DNA of 64,000 nt from Alsobacter metallidurans (GCF_014636935.1 NZ_BMES01000002.1:558001-622000), one strand, 5' to 3'; shown: positions 36,943 through 48,354, counted from the stretch's first letter. The notes: generated by a model not told the origin, from the letters alone. Numbers and translations: made by a program.

Positions 36943-37778
36943 GCGCCCGTCCCCACCACGAACAGGCCCACTCTGTCGGCCGCCCGCAGCAGCTCCGCGC
37001 GGTCCACCAGAACGACGCCGCCGGCCTGCACGGCGATTCCGGCCAGCCCGGCTGCGCGGGCGCGCTCCACCGTGCGCGGGCCGATGGCCGGCAAGTCGAC
37101 CCTCAGGTCCTGTCCAGACTTAGGGCGTTTCACCAGCACCCCGCCTTGACCGTCGAGGCGCACGCGCTTTGATCGTTGCAGCCCGGCCACGCGCTCCAGC
37201 ATGGCGTCCGTGCCCTCCGGACCCTCTACGGCGAGCACGCGCCCACCGCAAACCACCACGGCCTGGCCGATATCGAACGGCCCTGTGACGGCCAGCAGCT
37301 CGGTCCCGGTCACGATGTCACGTTGGTGCTCCGGCCGCGGCGCAACCGCGCCGATGGCGCCCTCCGGCGCCAGGATGCCCGGCGCGATCTCCTGCGCGCC
37401 GACAACGCGGAACCCCGCGTCCTCGATCAGCCCGACCGCGCCACGCAGGAGGCGGTCGTCGCCCTTGGCGAAGATCCGCGCCAACTCGTCGCGATTGCGA
37501 AAGGCCGAGAACACGGAGGCCAACGCCAGCGGTCCAGGACGCGTCACCGCGCCGGCCAGCACGACACAGTCGGGCTTGATGCCGGACAGGAGCTCCAGCA
37601 GGCCGGCCGGATCCAGCATGTCCACCACCGCGTGGGGCTTGCCGGCCACGTCCTTGTCCGCGAACCCCCGCAGCGCGATCACGGCCACCTGCCGGCCGGC
37701 GGCTCGAGCCGCCTCGGCAACCTCGGCCGGAAACCGGCCGCCGCCGGCCACGATCGCGACCACGCCGGCGTCCGGCAT
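36939..37778 (-). CDS. lpxI: UDP-2,3-diacylglucosamine pyrophosphatase LpxI
   Basis: Hydrolyses UDP-2,3-diacylglucosamine to lipid X, using a mechanism and fold unrelated to LpxH. The 279-residue DUF1009 protein has GVVAIVAGGGRFPAEVA, DDRLLRGAVGLIEDAGF, and TDAMLERVAGL plus KRPKSGQDLRVDLPAIGP near the C-terminus, the LpxI signature. LpxI in place of LpxH is the normal alphaproteobacterial choice. It starts three bases after lpxA's stop and overlaps lpxB. Confidence 0.93.
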   Translation of the reverse strand: MPDAGVVAIVAGGGRFPAEVAEAARAAGRQVAVIALRGFADKDVAGKPHAVVDMLDPAGLLELLSGIKPDCVVLAGAVTRPGPLALASVFSAFRNRDELARIFAKGDDRLLRGAVGLIEDAGFRVVGAQEIAPGILAPEGAIGAVAPRPEHQRDIVTGTELLAVTGPFDIGQAVVVCGGRVLAVEGPEGTDAMLERVAGLQRSKRVRLDGQGGVLVKRPKSGQDLRVDLPAIGPRTVERARAAGLAGIAVQAGGVVLVDRAELLRAADRVGLFVVGTGA

Positions 37779-37781
37779 GGA

Positions 37782-38591
37782 TCAACCCTCGTGCGCGTCG
37801 CGCGGGGTGCAGATGGAGCGGCTGCCGCCCTCACGAATAAAGGCGAGGATTTCCTGCACGACGCCATGCCCGTCAAATGTCCCTGCCACGTCCTCGACGC
37901 GCTCCTGCAAGGTGCCCTCGTCGGCGAACAGCAGGCGGTAGGCCTTGCGGATGTCGTGGATGACCTCGCGCGAGAAGCCGCGGCGCTTCAGCCCAACGAT
38001 GTTGAGCCCGGCCAGATGCGCCCTGTTTCCGAGCGCGATGCCATACGGGATGACATCGTTTTCCACGCCCGACAGCCCGCCAATAAATGCGTGCGCGCCG
38101 ATGCGGCAATACTGGTGCACGGCTGCGCCGCCGCCGATGATGGCGAAGTCCTGCACGGTGCAGTGCCCGGCCAGCATTACGTTGTTGGAGAAGATGACGT
38201 TGCTGCCGACCTTGCAGTCATGCGCCACGTGCGCGCCGGTCAGGAACACGCATTTGTCGCCCACCGTGGTGGCAAGCCCGCCGCCCTCGGTGCCGGGGTT
38301 CATGGTGACGCTCTCGCGGATCATGCAGTCCGCCCCGATGGTGAGCGTCGAGGGCTCTCCGTGAAACTTCAGGTCCTGTGGCTGGTGCCCGATGGACGCG
38401 AACGGGAAGATCTTAGCCCGCGGGCCGATGCTGGTCCGGCCGGCCAGCACCACATGGCTGACCAGCTCGCCGTCGTCGCCAAGCTCCACGCCCGACCCGA
38501 CCATGCAGAACGGGCCGATTTTCACGCCGGCGCCCAGCTTTGCGCCCGGTTCGACGATTGCGGTGGGATGAATGCTGGTTTCCGCGCTCAT
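37782..38591 (-). CDS. lpxA: UDP-N-acetylglucosamine acyltransferase
   Basis: First acylation of lipid A, using 3-hydroxyacyl-ACP. The 269-residue left-handed beta-helix protein has [27 protein letters not shown], the catalytic His region [15 protein letters not shown], and [13 protein letters not shown] leading into the helical C-terminal domain. The ATG overlaps the fabZ stop by four bases (ATGA); a longer in-frame reading is not conserved. Confidence 0.96.
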   Translation of the reverse strand: MSAETSIHPTAIVEPGAKLGAGVKIGPFCMVGSGVELGDDGELVSHVVLAGRTSIGPRAKIFPFASIGHQPQDLKFHGEPSTLTIGADCMIRESVTMNPGTEGGGLATTVGDKCVFLTGAHVAHDCKVGSNVIFSNNVMLAGHCTVQDFAIIGGGAAVHQYCRIGAHAFIGGLSGVENDVIPYGIALGNRAHLAGLNIVGLKRRGFSREVIHDIRKAYRLLFADEGTLQERVEDVAGTFDGHGVVQEILAFIREGGSRSICTPRDAHEG

Positions 38592-39064
38592 TCCATCACC
38601 AGCATGGCGCTGAGCTCGGCTTCGGCGACGATCTTGCCGTCGACCTTCGCCTCGCCGCGATACCACCACATGTTGGCGCGCTGGCGCATCTTGGTCATGT
38701 GGTACTCGACCACGTCGCCGGGCTCCACGGGCTTGCGGAACTTAACCTTGTCGATGGTCATGAAGTAGACGAGCTTCGGCCGGGTCGAGCCCATCTTGGC
38801 GTTCACGCAGAGCGCGCCGGCGGTCTGGGCCATTCCCTCGATCAGCATCACGCCCGGCATCACGGGCCGCTGCGGGAAGTGCCCCTGGAACTGGGGCTCG
38901 TTCATGGTGACGTTCTTGATGCCGACACAGCTCTCGTCGCTGTTCATGTCGCGGATGCGATCGACCAGCAGAAACGGATAGCGGTGAGGCAGGAGATCCA
39001 TCACCCGCATGATGTCGGCGTAGCCAAGAGTGGTCGCGCCAGGCGTCGTGTCCGTCTCGGTCAT
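38588..39064 (-). CDS. fabZ: 3-hydroxyacyl-ACP dehydratase FabZ
   Basis: Dehydrates 3-hydroxyacyl-ACP, competing with LpxA for the same substrate. The 158-residue hot-dog protein has [14 protein letters not shown] with the catalytic His, [20 protein letters not shown] with the catalytic Glu, and [12 protein letters not shown]. Start at MTETDTT (39064). Its place between lpxD and lpxA is conserved and lets the cell set the fatty acid/lipid A ratio. Confidence 0.95.
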   Translation of the reverse strand: MTETDTTPGATTLGYADIMRVMDLLPHRYPFLLVDRIRDMNSDESCVGIKNVTMNEPQFQGHFPQRPVMPGVMLIEGMAQTAGALCVNAKMGSTRPKLVYFMTIDKVKFRKPVEPGDVVEYHMTKMRQRANMWWYRGEAKVDGKIVAEAELSAMLVME

Positions 39065-39110
39065 CGGCAAAGGCCTCGTGGGTCGCGTCGAGCCGGCTGC
39101 GCGCCGCCGA

Positions 39111-40175
39111 CTAGTCTTCCGGGTCCTGCGGCGCAGAGCCGCCCTTCCGCTTCGCAAGATTGGACAGGGTCGTCAACTCCCGCACCCATTGGCGCATCGG
39201 CTTGGCGGGCGTGCCGCCCCAGCGTTGGCCCGGCGGGACGTTGTCGGCGACGTTGCTCGCCCCCGCGATCTGGGCGCCCGCGCCAATGTGGATGTGGCCG
39301 ACGATGCCGACGGAGCCGCCCAGCACCACGAAATCCCCAAGGGTCGTACTGCCCGAGATGCCCACATTGGCGACGATCACGCAGTGCCGGCCGATCACGA
39401 CGTTGTGGCCGATCTGCACGAGGTTATCGATCTTGGTGCCTTCGCCGATCACCGTGTCCCGGTTGGCGCCGCGGTCGATGGCCGAGTTCGCCCCGATCTC
39501 GACATCGTTCTGGATGATCACGCGGCCGATTTGCGGAACCTTGAGGTGCCCCTGCGGCCCCATCGCGAAGCCAAAACCGTCCTGGCCGATTCGCACGCCG
39601 CCATGAATGATCACGCGGTCGCCGATCAGCGCGTTGTTCACCGAAGCATTCGGCCCGATCGCGCCGTTGCGGCCCACCCGCACCTGCGGGCCGATCACCG
39701 CGTTGGCGCCGATCACCGTTCCGGAACCGATCTCGGCGCCGGGACCCACCACCGCGCCGGGATCGACCGTCACGCCCGCTTCGAGGCGCGCCTCTGGATG
39801 TACGAAGGCGCCCGGAGCCACCCCGGTCGCGCCGAAGCTAGACTGCGGCCGCATCGCGTCGGGAAACAGTCGCGCGGTCACCATCGCGCACGCGCGGTAG
39901 GGCTGGCCCACCACCATCGCGATCACGTTGTCCGGGACCTTGTCGACGAATTTTGGCGCCACCAGGCAGGCCCGCGCGCGGGTCCGCTCCAGGTCAGGCA
40001 CGTAGCGGGGGTTGTCGAGGAAAACGAGATCGCCCGGCCCAGCCGCATCGAGCGGCGCGACGGAGTCGATCGTCAGGGCGCCGTCGGCGTCATCCGGAAG
40101 CTTGGCGCCCGTCAAGGCCGCAATTTCGGCCAGCGAAATGGCTCCGGCGAGCCGGAAGAAGACGGGATCTGTCAT
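39111..40175 (-). CDS. lpxD: UDP-3-O-(3-hydroxyacyl)glucosamine N-acyltransferase
   Basis: Third lipid A step. The 354 residues contain the N-terminal uridine-binding domain ([23 protein letters not shown]), hexapeptide coils from about residue 105, the catalytic His in [10 protein letters not shown] and the [27 protein letters not shown] ending. GGAG precedes the ATG at 40175. It lies 49 bases downstream of bamA. Confidence 0.96.
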   Translation of the reverse strand: MTDPVFFRLAGAISLAEIAALTGAKLPDDADGALTIDSVAPLDAAGPGDLVFLDNPRYVPDLERTRARACLVAPKFVDKVPDNVIAMVVGQPYRACAMVTARLFPDAMRPQSSFGATGVAPGAFVHPEARLEAGVTVDPGAVVGPGAEIGSGTVIGANAVIGPQVRVGRNGAIGPNASVNNALIGDRVIIHGGVRIGQDGFGFAMGPQGHLKVPQIGRVIIQNDVEIGANSAIDRGANRDTVIGEGTKIDNLVQIGHNVVIGRHCVIVANVGISGSTTLGDFVVLGGSVGIVGHIHIGAGAQIAGASNVADNVPPGQRWGGTPAKPMRQWVRELTTLSNLAKRKGGSAPQDPED

Positions 40176-40224
40176 CTTGGCTCCGACGGCTACGCCCCGG
40201 ACGGTGAATCCGGGGCGTCCGTCA

Positions 40225-42621
40225 TCAGAAGCTGGTGCCGCCCGAGAAGCGGAACACCTGTGTCCGGTCACCCTGCGCCTTCGTGATCGGATAGGCGAGG
40301 TCAAAGCGGATGGGGCCGAGCGGCGACTGCCATAGGATGCTGCCGCCCACCGACGACCGGATCTTGTGGTCGTCAATGACGCTCAGCGTCGTCGGGTAGG
40401 TCGAGACGGCCGTCGGCGGGATCAGGCCGGAGAAGTTCTTGCGACCCTCGTAGCCGAACAGCGTGCCGGCGTCTGCGAAGACGGCGCCCTTGAAGCCCAG
40501 CTCACGCGGCAGGCCGAAGATCGGGAACTGCACCTCGGTGGAGCCGCCGAAGTAGGTCGAGCCGCCAAGCGCGTTGTTCTTCGGATCGGCGCGGTCGCGC
40601 GGGCCGATGCCCGACGGCGCGAAGCCGCGAACAAGGCTCGGTCCAAGGAAGAACTGGTCAGTGATGCGCAGATCGTTGCCGCCATAGGCAAAGATATTGC
40701 CGCCCTGGACCTTGACCATGCCGACGAAGTCGTCGGACAGCTCATGGTAGTAGCGCGCCTCGCCGGTGGTGCGAACCCACTTGGAATCGCCACCAAGGCC
40801 GGCGAAGTCCTGCTTAACCTCGGCGTAAATGCCGGAGCGCGGGTTCTTGTTGTTGTCGAGCGTGTTGTAGTTGAGCGTATAGCCCACCGCCGACGTCAGA
40901 TAAGAGCCTGCCGCCTCCTTGAGAGCCAGCGACGCTTCGCCATTCTGCAAGCACTCGAGAAGGGTCTCGCCGGCGCTGAGCGGATAGAAGCAGTCGTTGA
41001 ATGGCTTGGAGTAGGTGTTCGGGATCTTGATGTGCTGCTGGTACAGCGAGTACCGGAACAGCACGCTGGACTCTTCGGTGAGCGGCAGACCGAGACGCAG
41101 GGTGCCGCCGGTCATCCGGTTCTCGTAGTAGGAGTACCGGGTGTTGTCGCTCTGCTTGGAGAACAGGTCGAAGCCGACCGCCATGCGGCGATCCAGGAAA
41201 TAGGGCTCGGTGAACGAGAACTCGACGCCCTTGGAGTACTGCCCCGTCGAAACTGCGGCGCGCACATACTGGCCACGGCCGAGGAAGTTGGTCTCGGTAA
41301 CCGAGAGCTCGGCGATGAAGCCGTCCGACGTCGAGTAGCCGCCAGAAATCGCGAACGCGCCGGTCGGCTGATCCTCGACATCCACGTTCACGACGACGCG
41401 GTCCGGCGTGGAGCCCGGCTCGTTGGAGATGCGGACCTTCTTGAAGTAGCCGAGGTTGTTGAGGCGGCGCTCCGCCTTGTCCATCAGCACCTTGTTGTAA
41501 GCGTCGCCCTCGCCCACGTCGAACTCGCGACGGATCACGTAGTCGCGCGTGCGGGTGTTGCCGCGGACGTTGATGCGCTCGATGTAGACGCGCGGGCCTT
41601 CCTCAACCACGTAGCTGAGGTTAATCGTGCCGGTCGCGGGGTCGCGGTCGCCGCGCGGGCGAACCTGCGAGAACGCGTAGCCGCGGCTCGCCACCTCGGT
41701 GGTGAGCGCCTGGAGGGTCTTCTCGACCTCCTCGGCGTTGTAGACGCTGCCGGCAGAAGTCTTCACCTTGCCGCGCAGGCGCTCGGGGTCGATGTCGGCG
41801 ATCTTCGACTCAACGCCGACATTGCCGACGCGGTACTGCTGGCCCTCGTCCACCGTCACGGTGATGCGGTAGCCGCTCGACGCTTGGTCGAACTGGACGT
41901 CGGTGTTGACGACGCGGAAGTCGGCGTAGCCATGCTTCAGGTAGAAGCGGCGCACGAGCTCCAGGTCTGACTGGATCTTGTCCGGGTCATAGACGTCGGA
42001 GGTCTTGAGCCAGGAGAGGAAGTTGCTCTCCGTGGTGGTCATCTGGTCGCGCAGGCGTCCCGATCCGTAGGCTTTGTTGCCGACGAACTCGATCGCCTTC
42101 ACGCCCGTCTTGTCACCCTCGTTGATGGTGTAGACGACGTCCACGCGGCCGTTCTCGAGCGGGACGATCCGTGAGCTGACGGTCGCAAGGCTGCGGCCGC
42201 CGCGGCTGTAGATTTCCTTGATGCGCTGGACATCGGCGTCCATCGTGGCCTGGCTGAACGGGCCACGGGCCTTGGTGCTCATCTCGGGGGCGAGCTGCTC
42301 GCTCTTGAGCTTCTTGTTGCCCTCGAAAACGACGCGGTTCACCACTTCGTTCTCACGCACCGCGACCACCATCTGGCCGCCGCGCTGGGTCACGTTCACG
42401 CTGGAGAACAATCCCGTCGCGAGCAGGTCCTGACGGGCCTGGGCGGCCGGCTGGCCGGTCACGTACGAGCGAATCGTCTCGGCGTCGACCCGCCGATTGC
42501 CTTGAACGACAACGCTTTGGGCGAAGGCCGGAGCCCCCATTGCCACAACCAGGGCGATGCTCACCGCCGTCTGCTGGAGCGCGCGCGACCTGCGCCGCAA
42601 TCCGCCAGTCTCGAAAGCCAT
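40225..42621 (-). CDS. bamA: Outer membrane assembly factor BamA
   Basis: Inserts beta-barrel proteins into the outer membrane. The 798 residues have a signal peptide (cleavage after AFA at 34), five POTRA repeats to about residue 430, and a 16-strand barrel with the loop-6 motif [14 protein letters not shown] and a C-terminal Phe (FSGGTSF). Start MAFETGG was picked over a longer frame whose extra residues precede the signal peptide. It is followed by lpxD, as usual, so protein and LPS assembly are coexpressed. Confidence 0.96.
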   Translation of the reverse strand: MAFETGGLRRRSRALQQTAVSIALVVAMGAPAFAQSVVVQGNRRVDAETIRSYVTGQPAAQARQDLLATGLFSSVNVTQRGGQMVVAVRENEVVNRVVFEGNKKLKSEQLAPEMSTKARGPFSQATMDADVQRIKEIYSRGGRSLATVSSRIVPLENGRVDVVYTINEGDKTGVKAIEFVGNKAYGSGRLRDQMTTTESNFLSWLKTSDVYDPDKIQSDLELVRRFYLKHGYADFRVVNTDVQFDQASSGYRITVTVDEGQQYRVGNVGVESKIADIDPERLRGKVKTSAGSVYNAEEVEKTLQALTTEVASRGYAFSQVRPRGDRDPATGTINLSYVVEEGPRVYIERINVRGNTRTRDYVIRREFDVGEGDAYNKVLMDKAERRLNNLGYFKKVRISNEPGSTPDRVVVNVDVEDQPTGAFAISGGYSTSDGFIAELSVTETNFLGRGQYVRAAVSTGQYSKGVEFSFTEPYFLDRRMAVGFDLFSKQSDNTRYSYYENRMTGGTLRLGLPLTEESSVLFRYSLYQQHIKIPNTYSKPFNDCFYPLSAGETLLECLQNGEASLALKEAAGSYLTSAVGYTLNYNTLDNNKNPRSGIYAEVKQDFAGLGGDSKWVRTTGEARYYHELSDDFVGMVKVQGGNIFAYGGNDLRITDQFFLGPSLVRGFAPSGIGPRDRADPKNNALGGSTYFGGSTEVQFPIFGLPRELGFKGAVFADAGTLFGYEGRKNFSGLIPPTAVSTYPTTLSVIDDHKIRSSVGGSILWQSPLGPIRFDLAYPITKAQGDRTQVFRFSGGTSF

Positions 42622-42795
42622 CGAGTAACCCGCCCTTGTTTCTTTTAACCCAACCCGGGGAACCAACTGGCTCACCCGGATGTCCCGAACGTACCCGACG
42701 CATCTACCAAGTTTCACTCTCGCTGCAAATGACGAATGCAGCGAACAGGTCGAATCCGGGTCCGCGTGGCGATGATGACACTTAGCGCATGGTTA

Positions 42796-42829
42796 ACGCC
42801 CCGCTCCGGCTCAACCCGGAACGGGGCGT
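42796..42829 (-). terminator. Hairpin between rseP and bamA
   Basis: ACGCCCCG (42796-42803) pairs with CGGGGCGT (42822-42829); inside, TCCGG (42805-42809) pairs with CCGGA (42816-42820), one mismatch between. It begins 17 bases past the rseP stop on the minus strand, with no T-run, so it may attenuate rather than end transcription before bamA. Confidence 0.45.
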
Positions 42830-42846
42830 CACAACTTCAGAGATTC

Positions 42847-43989
42847 TTAGAGAGAGACGAGGTGAACCACGTCATTGAACGTCGTGAAGAGCATCAGCAT
42901 CACGACCAACGCGAGCCCGACGCGGAAGCCATACTCCTGCGTCCGCTCGCTGAGCGGCCGACCCCGGATGGCCTCGAACGCGTAAAACAGGAGGTGACCG
43001 CCATCCAGAAGCGGCACCGGCACCAGGTTGATCAGGCCGATGGACACCGACAGGATCGCGGCCAGATTCAGCAGCGCAACGATGCCGTTGGTCGCCACCT
43101 GCCCAGATATCTGGGCGATTCGGATGGGACCGGAGAGCTGGTCGGTGCTTTCGGTGCCGGCAAAGAGGCCGCCCACATAGGCGCCTGTCCGCTCGACGAT
43201 GAACCAGGTTTCCTCCACCGCGCCCTTGAGAGAGGCGCCGACGCCGAGGGTCTGTTGCTTCAGGTCGGCCGGATCGCGCGATCCCTGAAGACCCAGCATG
43301 CCGAGCCGCTGCTTGCCGAACGGCGTGTTGATGACCTTGAGCTCAGGCGTCGCCGTGACGGTGATTTCCTTGCCGGCGCGCTCCAGCGTGATCCGTAGCG
43401 GCACGCCCGGCGAGGTCGAGATGATCCGCTGCATGTCCGCGAAGCTGTCGACCGGGCGTCCCTCGATCGCCAGCACCATGTCGTTGCTCTGCAGACCGGC
43501 CTTCGCGGCGGCGCTCGATTCGACGACCTGCTCGATTCGCGGGGCAAGCACCTGGCGCCCGTAGGTCAGGTTCATCGCGCTGAACACCGCGATGGCCAAG
43601 ATGAAGTTTGCAATCGGCCCCGCCGCAACTACGGCCGCCCGCTTCCACACCGGCTGGAAGTGGAAGCTCACCGCCCGTTCCTCGGGCGACATCACCCGCA
43701 GCGCCGAGCCGTCCGGCGTGCTCGCCGCGCCGGAGTCGCCGAAAAACTTGACGTAGCCGCCGAGCGGCACCGCGCAGACCTTCCAGCGCGTGCCATGGCT
43801 GTCCGTGAACCCGAACAGCTCCGGCCCGAAGCCGAGCGCGAAAGCCTGCACCCGGATGCCGCACCAGCGGCCCACGATGTAATGCCCAAACTCGTGGATG
43901 AAGATCACAATGACCAAAACGAAAAGGAACGGCAGGATGTAACCGCCAGCGGACCCAGCCCAACCCGCCAGCGTCTCAAAGATCGTCAT
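42847..43989 (-). CDS. rseP: Site-2 protease RseP
   Basis: Intramembrane zinc metalloprotease that cuts membrane-bound regulators and leftover signal peptides. The 380 residues have the HExxH motif (His32, Glu33, His36) in the first membrane helix, the GFGPELFG and PLGGYVKF blocks, one recognisable PDZ domain (about residues 150-225) and the third zinc ligand in PVPLLDGGHLLFY. E. coli RseP has two PDZ domains; a single one is usual in alphaproteobacteria. Confidence 0.95.
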   Translation of the reverse strand: MTIFETLAGWAGSAGGYILPFLFVLVIVIFIHEFGHYIVGRWCGIRVQAFALGFGPELFGFTDSHGTRWKVCAVPLGGYVKFFGDSGAASTPDGSALRVMSPEERAVSFHFQPVWKRAAVVAAGPIANFILAIAVFSAMNLTYGRQVLAPRIEQVVESSAAAKAGLQSNDMVLAIEGRPVDSFADMQRIISTSPGVPLRITLERAGKEITVTATPELKVINTPFGKQRLGMLGLQGSRDPADLKQQTLGVGASLKGAVEETWFIVERTGAYVGGLFAGTESTDQLSGPIRIAQISGQVATNGIVALLNLAAILSVSIGLINLVPVPLLDGGHLLFYAFEAIRGRPLSERTQEYGFRVGLALVVMLMLFTTFNDVVHLVSL

Positions 43990-44107
43990 GTCGAAACCTC
44001 AAAGGGCCCGCGCCAAACCACGCCGCCATCGTCGTGGGCAGGCGAAGAATAGTGCGAAGCGGGAGCGCCGTCGTGAGAGAGTGAATAGTTGGTTAACATG
44101 TCCAATT

Positions 44108-45274
44108 CTAGGCTGTGCCAACTACGGACAGTGTCGCGGCCCGTACTTCGGCGTCCAGCGCCAGGGCGGCCTCGACGCTTTCCAGCACCCCGGCCTCCGT
44201 CGCCGCGCCGAAGCGGTCGAGCATCGTGGCGCACAGCGCCGCCATGTCTCCGAACCGGATCCGGCCTTCCAGGAACGCCGCCACCGCGACCTCATTGGCG
44301 GCGTTGAGCACTGTCGGCGCCCCTGCCCCGACCGCCAGCGCGTCGATGGCGAACTGCAGCGCCGGGAAGCGGTCCATGTCGGGCTCCTCGAAGTCGAGCC
44401 GCGCGATGGAGGCGAGGTCCAGCCGCCGCGCCGAGGTTCCGAGCCGTTCCGGAAAGCCCAGGCAATGCGCGATCGGCACGCGCATGTCCGGAACCGCGAG
44501 GCCCGCCACCACGGCACCGTCGCTGAACGACACCAGCCCGTGCACGATGGATTGCGGGTGCACCACCACGCCCAACGCCTCCGGCGGCACGCCGAAGAGA
44601 TGGTGCGCCTCGATCAGCTCCAGCCCCTTGTTCATCATCGAGGCGGAATCGATGGTGATCTTCGCGCCCATGGACCAGTTGGGGTGCGCGAGCGCCTGCT
44701 CGCGCGTGGCGCCGGCGATGCGCTCGGCCGGCCAGGTGCGGAAAGGCCCGCCCGACGCGGTCACGATCATCTGCTCGATCTCGTCCGGGCGATGGCGCCC
44801 GAGCGCCTGGAAGATCGCGTTGTGCTCGGAATCCATGGGCAGGAGCGTGGCGCCCGCCGCGCGCGCGTCGCGCATGAAGGGCGCGCCCGCGCACACGAGG
44901 CACTCCTTGTTCGCGAGCGCAACCGTGCGGCCGGCCTGGACGGCGGCGTGGGTGGGGCGCACGCCCGCCGCGCCCACAATGGCGGCGACCACGATGTCGG
45001 CCGGGCGCAGCGCCGCCTCCATGACCGCGCCCTCCCCGCCCGCCGAGCCGATCCCGGAGCCCGACAGCGAGGCGCGCAGGGCCGGCAGGGAGCGCTCGTC
45101 CGCGATGGCGGCGAACCGGGCGCCAAGACGAATGGCCATCTCGGCCAGCGCGGCCGCGTCGCGTCCGCCGACCACCGCCTCGACGGAAAAGCGGTCCCGG
45201 TTGGCCGACAGAATGTCCGCCGTGGACCGCCCCACCGAACCCGTCGCCCCGAGAATGCTGACGCGCGTGGCCAT
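44108..45274 (-). CDS. dxr: 1-deoxy-D-xylulose 5-phosphate reductoisomerase
   Basis: Second step of the MEP isoprenoid pathway. The 388 residues show the NADPH motif ILGATGSVGRST, ANKECLV, metal-binding PMDSEHNAIFQAL, GPFRTW and GAKITIDSASMMNKGLE. Start at 45274, one base beyond the cdsA stop. Isoprenoid precursor made here feeds uppS two genes upstream. Confidence 0.96.
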   Translation of the reverse strand: MATRVSILGATGSVGRSTADILSANRDRFSVEAVVGGRDAAALAEMAIRLGARFAAIADERSLPALRASLSGSGIGSAGGEGAVMEAALRPADIVVAAIVGAAGVRPTHAAVQAGRTVALANKECLVCAGAPFMRDARAAGATLLPMDSEHNAIFQALGRHRPDEIEQMIVTASGGPFRTWPAERIAGATREQALAHPNWSMGAKITIDSASMMNKGLELIEAHHLFGVPPEALGVVVHPQSIVHGLVSFSDGAVVAGLAVPDMRVPIAHCLGFPERLGTSARRLDLASIARLDFEEPDMDRFPALQFAIDALAVGAGAPTVLNAANEVAVAAFLEGRIRFGDMAALCATMLDRFGAATEAGVLESVEAALALDAEVRAATLSVVGTA

Positions 45275-45275
45275 G

Positions 45276-46130
45276 TCAGCCCCGCGCCATGAAGTAGAGA
45301 AACAGCGCCATAAGCGCATTCACGGCCCAGAACGAATCGAGCCGGTCGAGCACGCCGCCATGGCCGGGTATCAGTTGGCTTGAATCCTTGGCTCCGAAAC
45401 GCCGCTTCATGGAGGATTCGAACAGGTCGCCGCCCTGCGACAGCACCGCTGCGAAAATCGTCAAAGCCACCAGCGCGACGCCGCCAAAATGCCAGCCAAG
45501 CCCGAAGGACGCGCTCGCCACCCGCACAACCGCAAGCCCCGCGATGCTGCCGCCCGTAATGCCGCCGATAAAGCCCGACCAGGTCTTCTTTGGGCTGACG
45601 CGTGGCCAGAGTTTCGGCCCGCCGAGCGTCCGCCCGACGAAATAGGCCGCGATGTCGGTGATCCACACCACGGCGAAAACCCACAGGACGCCGACGAGCC
45701 CGAAGGCCGGGTCGCCGCGCATGTCGATCGGCACGATCGCGAGCACGGCCGCGTAGAGCACGCCGAGCCCCGCCCAGCCGCGGTTCACGGGCGAGACGCC
45801 GGCGGCCAGAACCGCGCCGACCAGCGCCACCACCCAGGCCCGGGGCTCCGGCGCATCGGACATCTCCGCCATGGAGCCCGCCAGCGCGATCGCAACCCCG
45901 CCGGTCGCCCAGGCGGCGGTGAGGCGAACCCCGCCGAGGCCCACAAGCCGCAGCCACTCGCGCAGCGCAAGGATCGCCGCCAGCGTCCAGAACAGCCCGA
46001 AAAGCCAGCCGCCGGTCCAGGCGGTCAGCAGCGCGACGCCAGCCATCACAAGGCCGGACAGGATCCGCAGCATCAGTTCGGACAGACCGCGCGGCGTTGC
46101 GGGAGCGACCGGCGGCGCGGGCTCGCTCAA
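45276..46130 (-). CDS. cdsA: Phosphatidate cytidylyltransferase
   Basis: Makes CDP-diacylglycerol for all phospholipids. A 284-residue protein with about eight membrane segments and the CDP-DAG synthase signature [21 protein letters not shown], followed by VLDRLDS. The ATG overlaps the uppS stop by four bases. Confidence 0.95.
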   Translation of the reverse strand: MSEPAPPVAPATPRGLSELMLRILSGLVMAGVALLTAWTGGWLFGLFWTLAAILALREWLRLVGLGGVRLTAAWATGGVAIALAGSMAEMSDAPEPRAWVVALVGAVLAAGVSPVNRGWAGLGVLYAAVLAIVPIDMRGDPAFGLVGVLWVFAVVWITDIAAYFVGRTLGGPKLWPRVSPKKTWSGFIGGITGGSIAGLAVVRVASASFGLGWHFGGVALVALTIFAAVLSQGGDLFESSMKRRFGAKDSSQLIPGHGGVLDRLDSFWAVNALMALFLYFMARG

Positions 46131-46900
46131 GCGCCTGCTCCCCGACGGGCCGAAAGCCCGCCGAAGCGGCGATCCCTCAGGTGAAAGCTGTCGATCGCGG
46201 CCCCGAGGGCTGCCGCGTCGAAATCGGGCCAGAGCACGGGGGTGAACACGAATTCCGCATAGGCCGCTTGCCAGAGCAGGAAATTGGAGAGCCTGACCTC
46301 GCCCGAAGTGCGGATCACGAGGTCGGGGTCAGGGATATCCGCCGTCCAGAGCCGCCCGGCGAAGAGCTCGGGCGTGATCGCGTCGGGGTCGATGCGTCCT
46401 TCAGCGGCATCCCGCGCCAGCGCGGCAGCGGCTTCGGCAATCTCCTGGCGCGAGCCGTAGTTGAACGCGACCACGAGCGTCAGACCCGTGTTGCCGGCCG
46501 TCAACACCTCGGCTTCGGTCAGCAACGCCGCAATGTCGTCCGCCAAGCCCTTGCGAGAACCAAGGATGCGCACCCGCACGTTATTCTGGTGCATGTCGGC
46601 CAGGTCGTTCCGGATGAAGCGCTTCAAAAGCCCCATCAGGAAGCCGACCTCTTCGGCCGGACGGCTCCAGTTCTCGGAGGAGAAGCTATAGACCGTCAGG
46701 TACCGTACGCCGAATTCCTTGGCGGCCCGAACGGTGCGCCGCAGCGCCTCGACACCCTTGCGGTGGCCCTCGAAGCGCGGCAACCCACGGGCGGCGGCCC
46801 AACGGCCGTTTCCGTCCATGATGATGGCCACATGCGCGGGCGCTGCGCCGCCGCCTTGCGGGGCGGGAGGATCGTCGGCCGGCTCGGTCCTAGGCCCCAT
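46127..46900 (-). CDS. uppS: Undecaprenyl diphosphate synthase
   Basis: Extends farnesyl diphosphate to the C55 carrier used for peptidoglycan and polysaccharides. The 257-residue cis-prenyltransferase has [12 protein letters not shown] with catalytic Asp29, [14 protein letters not shown], and [21 protein letters not shown]. Gap of 23 bases from frr; overlaps cdsA. Confidence 0.96.
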   Translation of the reverse strand: MGPRTEPADDPPAPQGGGAAPAHVAIIMDGNGRWAAARGLPRFEGHRKGVEALRRTVRAAKEFGVRYLTVYSFSSENWSRPAEEVGFLMGLLKRFIRNDLADMHQNNVRVRILGSRKGLADDIAALLTEAEVLTAGNTGLTLVVAFNYGSRQEIAEAAAALARDAAEGRIDPDAITPELFAGRLWTADIPDPDLVIRTSGEVRLSNFLLWQAAYAEFVFTPVLWPDFDAAALGAAIDSFHLRDRRFGGLSARRGAGA

Positions 46901-46923
46901 GGGCGCGTTCCTCGTTCGGCGAC

Positions 46924-47484
46924 CTAGACCTGCATGATTTCCTTTTCCTTCACCACCAGCGCCGCCTCGATCTCGGCGATCGTCTGGTCGGTGGCTTTCT
47001 GGACGAGCTCGGACTGACGCTCGAGGTCGTCCTTGGACATGTGTCCGTCCTTCTCGAGCTTCTTCAGCAGGTCAAGCCCGTCGCGGCGGACGTGCCGGGC
47101 GGCGACGCGGGCCTCCTCGGCATATTTGTGCGCGACCTTGACCATTTCCTTGCGGCGCTGCTCGTTGAGCTCGGGGATGCGGATGCGCATCACCTGACCC
47201 TCGGTCGAGGGGTTCAGGCCGAGATTGGAATCGCGGATCGCCTTCTCGACGGCGTTGACCATGCCGCGGTCCCACACCTGCACGGTCAGCAGGCGCGGCT
47301 CGGGCACGTTGATGGTTGCGACCTGGCTGATGGGCATGTTCGCCCCATAGGCGTCCACCACGATGGGATCGAGCAACGACGGCGTCGCGCGCCCGGTCCG
47401 CAGGCTCGCGAGATCCTTGCCGAAAGCCTGGACGGCGCCAGCCATGCGGCGCTTGACGTCGGAGAGGTCGAATTGCGTACTCAT
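46924..47484 (-). CDS. frr: Ribosome recycling factor
   Basis: Splits post-termination ribosomes with EF-G. The 186-residue protein has [29 protein letters not shown], and [28 protein letters not shown], and normal length. Start MSTQFDLSD (47484); earlier in-frame starts are not conserved. It follows pyrH by 86 bases. Confidence 0.96.
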   Translation of the reverse strand: MSTQFDLSDVKRRMAGAVQAFGKDLASLRTGRATPSLLDPIVVDAYGANMPISQVATINVPEPRLLTVQVWDRGMVNAVEKAIRDSNLGLNPSTEGQVMRIRIPELNEQRRKEMVKVAHKYAEEARVAARHVRRDGLDLLKKLEKDGHMSKDDLERQSELVQKATDQTIAEIEAALVVKEKEIMQV

Positions 47485-47570
47485 CGTGACACCCGGATTC
47501 TCACTCATCTGTCGCAATGGGCTTACGCCCGCCCGCCGGGACGTTCAAGGCCCGAGGCGGCGCAACCCCG

Positions 47571-48284
47571 TCAAGGCGTAACGCGCGTCGCCGGCGCTTC
47601 GCCCTTCAGGATCGCGGTGATCGCACCCGCGCCATGCGCCGAGCCGACGATGATGGGCAACCTGTTTTCCCGCGCAAGCGCGAATGCGGCCGTATCCATC
47701 ACTTTCAGGTCCCGATGAATGGCTTCGTCATGCGTGATCACGTCGAACCGCGTCGCGGTCGGATCCTTCTTGGGGTCCGCCGAATACACGCCGTCCACCT
47801 GAGTGGCCTTCAGGACGGCGTCGCAATTCAGTTCGATGGCGCGCAGAACCGCGGCCGTGTCGGTTGTGAAGAACGGGTTGCCGGTGCCGCCTCCCAGCAC
47901 AACGACGCGCCCCTTGGCGAGATGATGCAGCGCGGGCTGGCGCGCATAAGTCTCGCAGATGGAGGGCATCGACACCGCCGACATGGTGCGTGCCGGCGCG
48001 CCGGCGTTCTCCAGGGCGCTTTCCAGCGCGATGGAGTTCATCACGGTCGCCAACATTCCCATGGCGTCCGCGGTGGCGCGGTCGATCCAGCCCGCCGCCC
48101 CCACCTTGGCGCCGCGGATCACGTTGCCGCCGCCAATCACCACAGCGATTTCGAATCCGGCGTCCACGGCCTGCTTCAGGTCCGTCGCCAGCGTCGTCAG
48201 CGTTTGCGGGTTCAGCCAGTAGCCGTCCGTGGCGATCAGAGCCTCGCCCGACAGCTTCACCAGAACACGTTTGCCGACGATCAT
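47571..48284 (-). CDS. pyrH: Uridylate kinase
   Basis: Phosphorylates UMP; hexameric amino-acid-kinase fold. The 237 residues carry VLVKLSGEAL, VVIGGGNVIRG, GGTGNPFFTTDTAA and KATQVDGVYSADPKKD. It lies between tsf and frr, as in most proteobacteria, but a strong terminator after tsf implies its own promoter. Confidence 0.96.
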   Translation of the reverse strand: MIVGKRVLVKLSGEALIATDGYWLNPQTLTTLATDLKQAVDAGFEIAVVIGGGNVIRGAKVGAAGWIDRATADAMGMLATVMNSIALESALENAGAPARTMSAVSMPSICETYARQPALHHLAKGRVVVLGGGTGNPFFTTDTAAVLRAIELNCDAVLKATQVDGVYSADPKKDPTATRFDVITHDEAIHRDLKVMDTAAFALARENRLPIIVGSAHGAGAITAILKGEAPATRVTP

Positions 48285-48319
48285 GCGTTTGCTCCGCGCA
48301 AAATGAGGCCTTCACATAA

Positions 48320-48346
48320 AAACGGCGGCGCTGGGCGCCGCCGTTT
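48320..48346 (-). terminator. Rho-independent terminator of rpsB-tsf
   Basis: Twelve-base perfect stem (AAACGGCGGCGC/GCGCCGCCGTTT), three-base loop, followed on the minus strand by further T residues (TTTTATG). It lies nine bases past the tsf stop. Confidence 0.88.
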
Positions 48347-48354
48347 CGAGCCGT

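Noticed and set aside
37176-38768. 530-codon open frame on the plus strand
   Set aside because: Antisense of lpxI and lpxA with no domain signature.
40366-41970. 534-codon open frame on the plus strand
   Set aside because: Antisense of bamA; no membrane segments or motifs.
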